From positions 1 to 28,731 of the forward strand of contig JBPCIX010000035.1 of NCBI GenBank assembly GCA_051005875.1: 28,731 nt of DNA, given 5' to 3'. Under the pieces are notes generated by a model that was given only the letters and a program-made list of their open reading frames with translations, ran no database searches and was not told where the DNA came from. Position numbers and translations under genes: made by a program. This DNA is from JBPCIX01 sp051005875. GTDB taxonomy: Bacteria > Actinomycetota > CADDZG01 > JAHWKV01. Positions 16,716 to 24,121 of the stretch are shown here, in pieces (within the stretch, counting starts at the first letter, position 1; each line of letters begins with the position of its first letter).

Positions 16716-17676
16716 TGCTTGAGCTGATCCTGCCGATAAGGGCCTTGCAGACGGTCTCGAGGTCGCCCTTACCGGTGAACCCGGCTGCCCTCGCGTGGCC
16801 CCCGCCGCCGAATGACTGCGCTACTGCCGAAACATCAACCTCGCCCCTCGACCTAAGAGACACTCGCCACTCGCCCTCGATTTGCTGCTTGAGAAGCGCT
16901 GCGACACCGGCCTCCTTCACGACTTTCAATGCCTCGATAAAGTGCTCGGTTTCCTCGATTGGAAGCTCCCCCAAGTCGGCCGGCGTCATCCAACTCCAAA
17001 CCAAACCATTGTCCAATCTCGCCCTGGACATAACGATGCCCAAAACATGCAAATAGGAAAATGAAGCACTCTCGAAAATTTCTTCAGCAACCAACTCGTG
17101 GTCGACGCCCAACTCCCGAAGCTCGGCCGCGTCCCGTAGCGTCTTCGGGGTTGCATTCGAGTATTGAAATCTTCCGGTGTCGGTGACAATGCCGGTGTAA
17201 AAGCAAGTTGCCTCGTCGGTCGTCGGGGTCCCGCCCATGCGCTTGACCAGTTCGTAAGCAATCTCTGAAGACGATGCACACTGGGTGTCGACGAGGTTCA
17301 CGCTGCCGAACAATGGGTTTGAAAGATGGTGGTCGATATTTAGCCTGACTGCCGCCGATTCGAACTTGTCCTTTAACAACTCCAGGCGACCGATGTCACC
17401 GCAGTCAATGGCGACGAAAGCCTCTAGGTCGGACGGCACTTGGTCCCAGGTCACCACGTCGCCCTGCCCGGGCAAGAAGTTGTACTGAGGGGGGGTTTTA
17501 AGCTCAGCGCTCCCCCAGCTCATCCAGACTTTTTTACCCTGGCGAGCAAAAAAGCGGCCGAGCCCTATCATCGACCCCAGAGCGTCGCCATCGGGCGAGA
17601 TATGACAACACACCGCCACAGAGTTCGACGATTGCAGAACCTCAGCAGCTTCTCGCCACTGATCCTCGGTTATCAC
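16708..17676 (-). CDS. DHH/DHHA1 phosphoesterase, NrnA-like (oligoribonuclease / pAp phosphatase)
   Basis: A DHH-family phosphoesterase that in characterised relatives degrades nanoRNAs (and pGpG or pApA) and removes 3'-phosphate from pAp. Motifs are ISPDGDALGS, AIDCGD, LNIDHH, TGIVTDTGRFQY and the DHHA1 motif GGGGHARAAGF, all intact. The family-like N terminus begins at the GTG 17676 (VITEDQWREAAEVL), 20 bases after the rbfA stop. The open frame extends to a GTG at 17730, and a TTG at 17712 has GAGG 6 bases upstream, so the start is uncertain by up to 18 codons. The gene sits between rbfA and truB, as in many Gram-positive bacteria. The pAp phosphatase activity could also serve the sulfate pathway encoded 5 kb away. 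Confidence 0.9.
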   Translation of the reverse strand: MITEDQWREAAEVLQSSNSVAVCCHISPDGDALGSMIGLGRFFARQGKKVWMSWGSAELKTPPQYNFLPGQGDVVTWDQVPSDLEAFVAIDCGDIGRLELLKDKFESAAVRLNIDHHLSNPLFGSVNLVDTQCASSSEIAYELVKRMGGTPTTDEATCFYTGIVTDTGRFQYSNATPKTLRDAAELRELGVDHELVAEEIFESASFSYLHVLGIVMSRARLDNGLVWSWMTPADLGELPIEETEHFIEALKVVKEAGVAALLKQQIEGEWRVSLRSRGEVDVSAVAQSFGGGGHARAAGFTGKGDLETVCKALIGRISSSND

Positions 17677-17695
17677 GCGTCTGCCGGCAAGGTAA

Positions 17696-18088
17696 TCATT
17701 CGTCTTGGGCAAAGCCTTCCTCGGCCTCACCCCCCGGAGGCTTTGACACTCCAGCCTGCCTCAGCAGTTGCTGGATTCGTTCCGCGTGAAGGGCAGTTTC
17801 GTCTTCGAGAATTTCAAGCTGCGGCAAGTGGCGCATACGGATTTCCCGGCCGAGTATCGACTTCAAATGGGGAGCGGCATGCTGGATTGCCCCGATGCTC
17901 TCCTCTCTCTCCTCGTCGGTGCCCAAAGCGCTCACGAACACACGAGCCACCTTCAGATCGGGAGAAAGCTTTACCTCAGTCACAGTCACGAACCCGATCC
18001 TCGGGTCGTTCAACTCTAGAACAGCTTCGCCAAGCACCTGCCTGGCAAGTTCTTCAACTCTTTGGGCTCTCGGGTAATTCTTGGGCAA
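17696..18088 (-). CDS. rbfA: 30S ribosome-binding factor A
   Basis: A 130-residue KH-type ribosome maturation factor that binds the late 30S precursor. Recognisable segments are RAQRVEELARQVLGEAV, NDPRIGFVTVTEV, LSPDLKVARVFVS and the C-terminal RHLPQLEILEDE. The start is a TTG at 18088 (translated MPKNYPRAQR) with GAGGA 9 bases upstream; it follows the infB stop by 34 bases. The C-terminal tail (PPGGEAEEGFAQDE) is acidic. Confidence 0.95.
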   Translation of the reverse strand: MPKNYPRAQRVEELARQVLGEAVLELNDPRIGFVTVTEVKLSPDLKVARVFVSALGTDEEREESIGAIQHAAPHLKSILGREIRMRHLPQLEILEDETALHAERIQQLLRQAGVSKPPGGEAEEGFAQDE

Positions 18089-18122
18089 CTAGTTCGTTCC
18101 TCGCTGGGTGGCACGAAGGCCA

Positions 18123-20243
18123 CTAGACGCGGGCAACCTCGCGGACCTCGAAGGCTTCTATTACGTCGCCTTCTTTAATGTCCGCGTAGCCCTCGATGGT
18201 TATTCCGCATTCATACCCCGACTGCACCTCGCGTACGTCATCCTTGAATCTGCGAAGCGACGAAACGTTTCCGGTGTAGATGACGGTTCCATCTCGGATC
18301 AGCCTCGCCTTAGCGTTTCTGACAATCGTGCCCTCGGTCACGTAACTTCCTGCCACCACGCCCTTAGGTATCTTGAAGGTTTCTCGCACCTGGGCTGCCC
18401 CCAGTACAACTTCTTCCTCAAGCGGCGCGAGCAATCCCTTGCTGGCCCGATCGATGTCTTCAAGTAATTGATAGATGACCTCGTAGAGCCTGACGTCGAC
18501 GCCTTGACGCTCGGAAAGTTGGCGCGCCCCAGCATCGGGGCGAACGTTGAAACCAACGATGATGGCGCCCGACGCCTCGGCAAGAGTTACGTCATTTTCG
18601 TTGATTGCGCCCACCGCCTTCCGCAAGATATTGGTGCGAACCATTGACTGCTCCATCTTGCTTATCGACTCTGCAAGGGCCTCGAGCGATCCTTGGCTCT
18701 CGGCCTTGACAATGAGCTTGAGTTCCGGAAGTTCGCCGGCTCGTGTCTTCGACAACAGATCCTCAAGGCTGATCGCCTTGCCGCCGGTTGCGAATTCGGC
18801 TTGGCGATGCTTCGCGTCGCGATCGGCTGCGATGCGCTTGGCTTCGCGGTCGTCGGAGACCACCTTGAATTCATCGCCGGCTGCGGGAACCTTTGACCAT
18901 CCGGTAACGATCACAGGATGCGAGGGACCCGCCGACTTCACCGACCGGCCGGCCTCGTCGGTCAGCGCTCGGACCTTGCACCACGCAGACCCGCAAACGA
19001 CTGGATCTCCAACTCTTAGAGTCCCCTTTGCAACTATCAGGGTGGCCACTGCACCTCGGCCTCGATCAAGATGGGCCTCGATGGCAACTCCCCTGCTCGG
19101 CACCTTCGGATTAGCCTTCAGCTCTTGAAGGTCGCCGACGAGATGCACCATTTCAAGCAGGTCGTCGAGGTTGGTTCCCTGCTTGGCCGAGATGTCGACG
19201 AAGACCGTGTCGCCGCCCCACTCTTCGGGCTGCAGTCCAAGGTCAGCCAATTGCTGCCGGGGCCTGATGAGGTCCGCTTCGGGCTTGTCAATCTTATTGA
19301 CGGCAACGATTATGGGAACACCGGCGGCTTTCGCGTGGTCGAGTGCTTCAACCGTTTGGGGTTGAACGCCGTCATCGGCCGCAACCACCAAAATGACTAT
19401 GTCGGTCACCTGAGCGCCGCGGGCTCGCATTTGAGTAAACGCCTCGTGGCCTGGAGTATCGATGAATGTCACCAGGCCCCCGCGGGGAACATGAACTTGA
19501 TAGGCGCCGATGGCCTGGGTAATGCCGCCGGCCTCGAGCGACAGCATCTCTTTGCGGCGGAAGTACTGAAGGATCGAACTCTTGCCGTGGTCAACGTGAC
19601 CCATGACTGTGACGATCGGAGCGCGAGACTCGAGGTCGGCCTCGTCGCCTTCCTCGACTTCAGGCTCGGCAGCCGCTTCCTCTTGCTCGGGGGAAACGAC
19701 CTCGATTGCGAGCCCAAGCTCGTGCGCGAGCAATTCAACGGCGCCGTCGGGAAGGGATTGATTGATGGTTCGCATCTCACCCAGGGACAAAAGCATCTTG
19801 ATAATCTCGCCGGCCGGGTGGCCTGTTTTGTTTGCAAAGTCCTCAACCGTTATTCCGTGGGAAACCTGAATCGTTTCGACCAAAGGAGCAGGTGGAGCAG
19901 GCGGCTTCGCAGGGGGCTTAGCAGGAGCTGGAGCTGGGGCCGGAGCCTCAGCTTCCGGCTTGGCTGCAGGGGCGGGGGCGGGAGCGGGGGCTTTGGCGGG
20001 AGCGGGGGCCGGGGCGGGAGCGGGGGCTTTAGCGGGCGCCTTGGTTTGTGGCGCGGGGGCCGGGGCGGGAGCGGGGGCTTTGCCGGCTCCGTTCATGGAC
20101 TCGCGCAGCAAGACGACCTCGTCGTCCGCAAGAGCAGACGCATGGCTCTTTACCTCTATGCCAAGAGCGGCGAGTTTGGTGATTGCCTCTTTAGAGGAAA
20201 GCCCAAGCTCCTTGGCTATCGCGTGAACTCTGATCTTCGACAT
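18123..20243 (-). CDS. infB: Translation initiation factor IF-2
   Basis: A 706-residue GTPase that brings initiator tRNA to the 30S subunit. An IF2_N helix domain (about 1-48) is followed by an Ala/Pro/Lys linker (about 55-120) and a second IF2_N-like region (about 122-185). The G domain carries GHVDHGKS (215-222), DTPGHE (262-267) and NKID (316-319), then domains II-IV with the C-terminal GYECGITIEGYADIKEGD segment. The length is short for an actinobacterium (often 900 or more), because the linker is short. The ATG is at 20243, with only a weak ribosome binding site. NusA is 47 bases upstream; the small ylxR gene often found between them is absent. Confidence 0.97.
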   Translation of the reverse strand: MSKIRVHAIAKELGLSSKEAITKLAALGIEVKSHASALADDEVVLLRESMNGAGKAPAPAPAPAPQTKAPAKAPAPAPAPAPAKAPAPAPAPAAKPEAEAPAPAPAPAKPPAKPPAPPAPLVETIQVSHGITVEDFANKTGHPAGEIIKMLLSLGEMRTINQSLPDGAVELLAHELGLAIEVVSPEQEEAAAEPEVEEGDEADLESRAPIVTVMGHVDHGKSSILQYFRRKEMLSLEAGGITQAIGAYQVHVPRGGLVTFIDTPGHEAFTQMRARGAQVTDIVILVVAADDGVQPQTVEALDHAKAAGVPIIVAVNKIDKPEADLIRPRQQLADLGLQPEEWGGDTVFVDISAKQGTNLDDLLEMVHLVGDLQELKANPKVPSRGVAIEAHLDRGRGAVATLIVAKGTLRVGDPVVCGSAWCKVRALTDEAGRSVKSAGPSHPVIVTGWSKVPAAGDEFKVVSDDREAKRIAADRDAKHRQAEFATGGKAISLEDLLSKTRAGELPELKLIVKAESQGSLEALAESISKMEQSMVRTNILRKAVGAINENDVTLAEASGAIIVGFNVRPDAGARQLSERQGVDVRLYEVIYQLLEDIDRASKGLLAPLEEEVVLGAAQVRETFKIPKGVVAGSYVTEGTIVRNAKARLIRDGTVIYTGNVSSLRRFKDDVREVQSGYECGITIEGYADIKEGDVIEAFEVREVARV
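19884..20081 (-). repeat. Ala-Pro dipeptide repeat region inside infB
   Basis: A run of GCCCCC/GCTCCC-type codons encodes alternating Ala-Pro with Lys spacers (APAPAPAKAPAPAP-like), residues 55-120 of IF-2. On the plus strand it appears as repeated GGGGGCGGGAGC units. It is a rigid linker between the N-terminal domains and likely to vary in length between strains. Confidence 0.85.
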
Positions 20244-20290
20244 TATCGGGTAACCAATTTAGCGCACCCGAAGCCGCTGGCTGGTGCGCA

Positions 20291-21343
20291 CTAAACGGCA
20301 CCCGACGGCTCTGCCTCGGGCTCAGCAACCGGCGTCGCTTTTTTAGCTTGTTCGGCGGCATCTTGAGTTTCGCTCTTGATGTCGATCCGCCACCCGGTCA
20401 GGCGGGCCGCAAGCCGGGCATTTTGACCTTCTTTGCCTATTGCAAGGGACAACTGAAAGTCCGGCACAACCACGACCGCGGTTTGGGTGTCGGTGTCGGT
20501 GCGGACCTCTTTGACCTTGGATGGTGAAAGCGCGTTGGCGACGAATTCCTCCGGGGTCGGGGACCACGCGATTATGTCCACCTTTTCACCCCTCAGCTCA
20601 TTGACCACCATCCTGACGCGAGAACCCCTGGGCCCCACGCAAGCGCCGGTGGCATCAACGTTGCGGTCGCTCGAGGCGACTGCGATCTTTGAGCGGTGGC
20701 CCGCCTCTCGCGCAACCTGCTTTATCTCGACAATCTCATCCACTATTTCGGGCACCTCAAGCTCGAACAACTTCTTGATCAAGTTGGGGTGAGTTCTGGA
20801 GCAAATGATTTGCGGACCACGAGGCGAACGCCGTACCTCAACTATGTAGGCCTTTACTCTTGAGCCGTGGTCGTAGCGCTCGCCGGGCACCTGTTCCGCC
20901 TGGGGCAGCAGGGCCTCGACGCCCTTGCCGAGGTCCAGCAATACGTATCGCGGGTCAGCCTGCTGAACGATAGCAGTCACGATGTCGCCTTCGCGGCCGG
21001 AATATTCTCCATAGGTCAACTCGCGCTCGGCTTCACGAATCCTTTGTTGAATAACTTGCTTGACGGTTTGAGCGGCGATTCTGCCGAAGTCGGGTGACGA
21101 GACCTCCCACTCTTTGGTGACTGTGAATTCTCCGGTCTCTTCATTTACGTCAATGTCTTGAGCGAAAACCTTGACCACCCCGGTGCGACGATCGATTTCA
21201 GCCCGCGCTTCCTCGCCCTCGGCCTCCAGGGAGCGCTTGTAGGCCGCCGCAAAAGCCTGTTCCAAGGCTGTGACAACGCTTTCGAACGAGATTCCCTTCT
21301 CGCGCTCGACTACCCGGAGTGCATCCATATCTATAGGGTTCAT
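20291..21343 (-). CDS. nusA: Transcription termination/antitermination protein NusA
   Basis: A 350-residue NusA with the N-terminal RNA polymerase-binding domain (about 1-125), an S1 domain (about 130-200, GREGDIVTAIVQQ) and two KH domains (about 225-340, including ATGACVGPRGSRVR and LAIGKEGQNARLAARLTGWRIDI). It lacks the C-terminal acidic repeats of the E. coli protein, as is normal for Gram-positive and actinobacterial NusA. I choose the ATG at 21343, with AAGGAG 7 bases upstream and a 4-base ATGA overlap with the rimP stop. The open frame runs 20 codons further, but those codons are basic and unlike NusA. Confidence 0.97.
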   Translation of the reverse strand: MNPIDMDALRVVEREKGISFESVVTALEQAFAAAYKRSLEAEGEEARAEIDRRTGVVKVFAQDIDVNEETGEFTVTKEWEVSSPDFGRIAAQTVKQVIQQRIREAERELTYGEYSGREGDIVTAIVQQADPRYVLLDLGKGVEALLPQAEQVPGERYDHGSRVKAYIVEVRRSPRGPQIICSRTHPNLIKKLFELEVPEIVDEIVEIKQVAREAGHRSKIAVASSDRNVDATGACVGPRGSRVRMVVNELRGEKVDIIAWSPTPEEFVANALSPSKVKEVRTDTDTQTAVVVVPDFQLSLAIGKEGQNARLAARLTGWRIDIKSETQDAAEQAKKATPVAEPEAEPSGAV

Positions 21344-21864
21344 AACGTTTCTCCTTTTCCCTGCTGCCCGGCGCCGCCGTGCCCTGCCAATTCCGCGGCC
21401 CAATCCACTACGAGAGTGGTCCTTGCCACGCTCGAATAGGGGATTTCAACAAAGGTCCCATCCTTAAGCGTCAAAACAAACGATTCATCGCCGGCAGTTG
21501 AAATATGCCCGGTGAAATTGCGTTGCCCCTCAATTCCCTCAGCCACCTTTACAGCCACTTCTCGCTCCGAAAACCGGCGGTAATCCGATGGCTTCATTAA
21601 AGGCCGCTCAATACCTGCCGACGAAACTTCAAGCGTGTACTTACCCTTGATGGGGTCCTCAATGTCCAGGGCCCTCGAGATCTCCTCCGAAACCTCTGCC
21701 AAATCATCGACCGACACCGGACCCTCGATTCTGTCGAGAGTCACCCGCAAGATGCGTGCGCGGTGCTCGGTAGTGAAAACGACCTCGACCACTTCCAGGT
21801 CGTGCCCACCGGCGATAACTTCGCAGGTGGCGCGCACCTCGGCCAGAACCTCAGGCCCGGTCAC
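21340..21864 (-). CDS. rimP: Ribosome maturation factor RimP
   Basis: A 174-residue RimP, needed for 30S subunit maturation. Family segments are LEVVEVVF, ILRVTLDR, VSVDDLAEVSEEISRALD, YTLEVSSAGIERPL and, in the C-terminal SH3-like domain, FTGHI and IPYSSVARTTLVVDW. I choose the GTG at 21864, because AAGGAGG (21870-21876) sits 5 bases upstream; the GTG at 21870 overlaps that ribosome binding site. It is the first gene of the minus-strand block, reading away from a divergent promoter region, and overlaps nusA by 4 bases. Confidence 0.96.
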   Translation of the reverse strand: MTGPEVLAEVRATCEVIAGGHDLEVVEVVFTTEHRARILRVTLDRIEGPVSVDDLAEVSEEISRALDIEDPIKGKYTLEVSSAGIERPLMKPSDYRRFSEREVAVKVAEGIEGQRNFTGHISTAGDESFVLTLKDGTFVEIPYSSVARTTLVVDWAAELAGHGGAGQQGKGETL

Positions 21865-21869
21865 GCTCA

Positions 21870-21876
21870 CCTCCTT
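21870..21876 (-). promoter_or_regulatory. Ribosome binding site of rimP (decides the start)
   Basis: AAGGAGG on the minus strand, 5 bases before the GTG at 21864. It rules against the GTG at 21870, which lies within the site. Confidence 0.85.
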
Positions 21877-21907
21877 GTAATTTACGCCTAAACCCTGCTA
21901 AAGCCCC

Positions 21908-21933
21908 AAAAAGAAAGTGGGCCGCAGCCCACT
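21908..21933 (-). terminator. Terminator-like hairpin in the rimP leader (possible attenuator)
   Basis: AGTGGGC (21916-21922) and GCCCACT (21927-21933) form a perfect 7-bp stem with a 4-base loop. On the minus strand it is followed directly by TTCTTTTT (21915-21908). This has the form of an intrinsic terminator and lies between the predicted rimP promoter (21989-22017) and the rimP start. No minus-strand gene is seen upstream, so a leader attenuator is more likely than the end of another operon. Confidence 0.6.
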
Positions 21934-21988
21934 CTGTCCTGCATTTTTCGTTAATTTCGGCCCGCCAATATGCACAGGACGCTCAATC

Positions 21989-22017
21989 AGTATAGATCGA
22001 GCAGGAAATCCCGGCAA
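21989..22017 (-). promoter_or_regulatory. Candidate promoter for the rimP-nusA-infB block
   Basis: On the minus strand TTGCCG (22012-22017) and TATACT (21989-21994) are spaced by exactly 17 bases. Each matches the sigma70/sigmaA consensus at 4 and 5 of 6 positions. An RNA of about 120 bases before the rimP start is inferred. The -35 box lies in one arm of the inverted repeat at 22009-22036. Confidence 0.6.
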
Positions 22018-22036
22018 ACGGCTCTTTTTGCCGGGA
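22009..22036. promoter_or_regulatory. Perfect 10-bp inverted repeat between divergent promoters (candidate operator)
   Basis: TCCCGGCAAA (22009-22018) and TTTGCCGGGA (22027-22036) are perfect inverted copies with an 8-base spacer. The left arm covers the rimP -35 box and the right arm ends 7 bases before the -35 box of the sulfur operon. The size and centre spacing (18 bases) fit a dimeric regulator, but no regulator gene is in the window. It could also act as an RNA hairpin. Confidence 0.55.
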
Positions 22037-22043
22037 AAAGGAC

Positions 22044-22072
22044 TTGTCCGATAGGCTCGCCGCTGGTATTAT
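22044..22072 (+). promoter_or_regulatory. Candidate promoter for the sulfur-assimilation operon
   Basis: TTGTCC (22044-22049) and TATTAT (22067-22072) are spaced by exactly 17 bases. A start near 22079 would leave a leader of about 42 bases before the CTG at 22121. The region after it is AT-rich, unlike the surrounding genes. Confidence 0.6.
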
Positions 22073-22109
22073 TCTATTTTACACCGTTTAAACATAACTA
22101 ATTAACAAT

Positions 22110-22115
22110 AAGGGG
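22110..22115 (+). promoter_or_regulatory. Ribosome binding site supporting a CTG start at 22121
   Basis: AAGGGG ends 5 bases before the CTG at 22121. No comparable site precedes the next in-frame candidate start, the TTG at 22205. Confidence 0.6.
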
Positions 22116-22120
22116 TCGTC

Positions 22121-23230
22121 CTGGAAAGCAAAGCTTCAACCACAACCGGTCGCAAGCCGGGCGCCAAGGCACGGCTGATTCTCGACTGGCCGCGCCGAGC
22201 ATTATTGAGCACCGGCCTTGCTCTTGCCCTGGTGCTCGCGGCAGGCTGCTCGGGGTCCTCGGCAACCGGCCAGCGCCCCTCCGGCAATTCCAAGTCAGGC
22301 GCCAAGCAAGACAAGGCTGCTCTTCGCCTCGGCTACTTCCCAAACCTTACGCACGCCGCCGCGCTCGTCGGATTGCAAAAGGGTTTGTTTGAAAAGGCCC
22401 TGGGATCCACCGGAGGGCTCGACGCAAAATCCTTCAACTCCGGACCCGATGCTGTTACCGCACTTTTCTCGGACGCTCTGGACGCCGCCTATATCGGCCC
22501 TGGACCCGCGATAAACGCCTTTTCCAAGTCGCGGGGTAAAGCTATACGCATCCTGTCCGGGTCAACCGAGGGCGGAGCGTTTCTGGTGGTGAAACCCACG
22601 ATTGCCAGCGCCTCGGACCTAAAAGGCAGCAAGTTGGCCTCACCCCAGTTGGGCAACACTCAAGACATTGCGCTGCGCACCTGGCTAAAATCTCAAAAAC
22701 TCACCACGGATCTTCAAGGTGGCGGGGACGTTTCAATCACACCCCAGGAGAACGCGCAGACCCTTGAAGCCTTCAGATCAGGTCAGATACAAGGAGCATG
22801 GGTGCCCGAGCCGTGGGCCAGCCGCTTAGTGGCCGAAGCCGGCGCTGTAGTCCTGGTCGACGAGCGTGACCTTTGGCCCGATAAGCGTTTCCCCACGACG
22901 ATTCTCATCGTAAGAACTGAGTTCGAACGGAGCAATCCCGCCGCCGTTGAGGCCCTTTTGAAAGCCCATCTGGAAGCTACGGCTTATCTCAACAGCAATA
23001 GCGCCGAGGCCCAAACACTCGTCAATAAGGCCCTGCTCCAGAGCACCGGCAAGGCTATTCCAGCCAAGGTAATCACCTCAGCCTGGGACTCTCTAAGCTT
23101 CACCACAGATGTTGTGCCTTCCTCGTTTGACAAGCTCGCGGCAAACGCCACTGCCCTTGGCCTGTTGCCTAAGACCAACTTGAAGACAATCTTTAAGCTG
23201 GGGCCCCTTGAACGTGCCCGTCAAAACTAG
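22121..23230 (+). CDS. ABC transporter substrate-binding lipoprotein (SsuA/TauA/NMT1-like)
   Basis: An extracytoplasmic solute-binding protein of the NMT1/SsuA fold, probably binding sulfonate, sulfate or a related sulfur compound; the ligand cannot be read from sequence. Segments include LRLGYFPNLTHAAALVGLQKG, given here as GYFPNLTHAAALVG, then DAAYIGPGPAINAF and GAWVPEPWASRL. The lipobox LAAGC places lipidated Cys at 43 if translation starts at CTG 22121 (369 residues). That start gives a basic n-region with an RR pair (25-26) before the hydrophobic core. A start at TTG 22205 (341 residues) would leave only 14 residues, with no positive charge, before the Cys. It is the first gene of a seven-gene operon. 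Confidence 0.88.
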   Translation: MESKASTTTGRKPGAKARLILDWPRRALLSTGLALALVLAAGCSGSSATGQRPSGNSKSGAKQDKAALRLGYFPNLTHAAALVGLQKGLFEKALGSTGGLDAKSFNSGPDAVTALFSDALDAAYIGPGPAINAFSKSRGKAIRILSGSTEGGAFLVVKPTIASASDLKGSKLASPQLGNTQDIALRTWLKSQKLTTDLQGGGDVSITPQENAQTLEAFRSGQIQGAWVPEPWASRLVAEAGAVVLVDERDLWPDKRFPTTILIVRTEFERSNPAAVEALLKAHLEATAYLNSNSAEAQTLVNKALLQSTGKAIPAKVITSAWDSLSFTTDVVPSSFDKLAANATALGLLPKTNLKTIFKLGPLERARQN

Positions 23231-23244
23231 TGGCTCATCACTAG
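23227..23244 (+). repeat. Small inverted repeat after the substrate-binding protein gene
   Basis: CTAGTG (23227-23232) and CACTAG (23239-23244) can form a 6-bp hairpin spanning the stop codon of the binding-protein gene. Hairpins at this place in ABC operons often stabilise the binding-protein mRNA relative to the ATPase and permease genes. The short stem makes this tentative. Confidence 0.35.
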
Positions 23245-23251
23245 GCGCCCG

Positions 23252-24121
23252 GTGATCAGCATTCAGGAAGAGCCGGCCGCCCACGCTCTCGCAGACCAGG
23301 CGGTGGCCGGGCCGGCGACGCCCACCGGTATCGGGAACGACTATGTTCCAAGCGACCCCCACCATGCTCTTGGTACTTCGGCGGTTTCAATAAGGCACGT
23401 TTCCAAGATTTTTGGTCATGGCCAGGGTTCACTCCTGGCGATCGATGGACTTTCGCTGGAGATCGAAGTTGGTTCCTTCGTCTGCGTAGTGGGCGCTTCT
23501 GGTTGCGGAAAGACGACGCTGTTGAACATGATAGCGGGCCTCGACCATGCAACGAGCGGGGTGGTGGAAGTCCGGGGCGGCCGGCCCACTTTGATTTTCC
23601 AGGAGTCGGCTCTGTTCCCCTGGCTAACCGTGGAGCGCAACGTGGAACTCGCCTTGAAACTCCGGGGCGTCGCTCCGGCCATCAGGAAGCAGTCCGTCAA
23701 GTCCTTGCTCGAGTTAGTTCATTTACAGGGCTTTGGCCGCAGCCGGCCCCACGAGCTTTCCGGCGGAATGCGTCAGCGGGTGGCGCTGGCTCGAGCTCTT
23801 GCGCAGCAGGCGGAGATCCTGCTCATGGATGAGCCGTTTGGAGCGCTCGACGCCATGACCCGAGACATTTTGCACGAGGAGCTTGAAAAACTTTGGGAGG
23901 AGACCGGCTTCACGATCCTTTTCGTCACGCACAACGTGCGCGAAGCGGTGCGTCTCGGCGACAGGGTCATTGTTTTGTCCAGCCGGCCCGGGCGCATCGT
24001 GGCGGATTTCCCCGTAGATATTCCCAGACCCAGGCGCCTGGAATCGCCTGAGGTAAACGGGCTGGCGGGGCCCATTACGGATCGTCTTCGCGAAGAGGTG
24101 CGCAGCCATGCCGGCCGCTGA
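23252..24121 (+). CDS. ABC transporter ATP-binding protein (SsuB/TauB-like)
   Basis: A 289-residue ATPase subunit for the adjacent permease. It has Walker A GASGCGKTT, Q-loop IFQESALFPW, signature LSGGMRQR, Walker B ILLMDEPFGALD and switch histidine in FVTHNV, all intact. The subfamily that pairs with NMT1-type binding proteins usually shows this FPWLTV and THNVREA pattern. An N-terminal extension of about 45 residues precedes the first ABC strand (VSIRHVSKIFG) and is low in conservation, so the GTG at 23252 may not be the true start, although no later start has a good ribosome binding site either. It overlaps the permease gene by 14 bases. Confidence 0.93.
   Translation: MISIQEEPAAHALADQAVAGPATPTGIGNDYVPSDPHHALGTSAVSIRHVSKIFGHGQGSLLAIDGLSLEIEVGSFVCVVGASGCGKTTLLNMIAGLDHATSGVVEVRGGRPTLIFQESALFPWLTVERNVELALKLRGVAPAIRKQSVKSLLELVHLQGFGRSRPHELSGGMRQRVALARALAQQAEILLMDEPFGALDAMTRDILHEELEKLWEETGFTILFVTHNVREAVRLGDRVIVLSSRPGRIVADFPVDIPRPRRLESPEVNGLAGPITDRLREEVRSHAGR

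Noticed and set aside
19884..20081. Repeated GGGGGCGGGAGC units, considered as a CRISPR-like or tandem satellite array
   Set aside because: The repeats lie in frame within infB and encode an Ala-Pro linker typical of IF-2; there are no unique spacers.
19071..20294. A 407-codon open frame on the plus strand, antisense to infB
   Set aside because: It is the complement of a well-supported IF-2 gene. The Gly/Arg/Ser-rich low complexity comes from the Ala-Pro repeat read backwards, and there is no ribosome binding site or family resemblance.
21344..21403. N-terminal extension of NusA by 20 residues
   Set aside because: It lies inside rimP, is very basic, and the ATG at 21343 has a good ribosome binding site and an ATGA overlap.
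21940..22120. A tRNA gene upstream of rimP, as in the E. coli metY-rimP operon
   Set aside because: No GGTTC-type T-loop with cloverleaf pairing or anticodon arm was found; the hairpins there fit operator or leader elements better.
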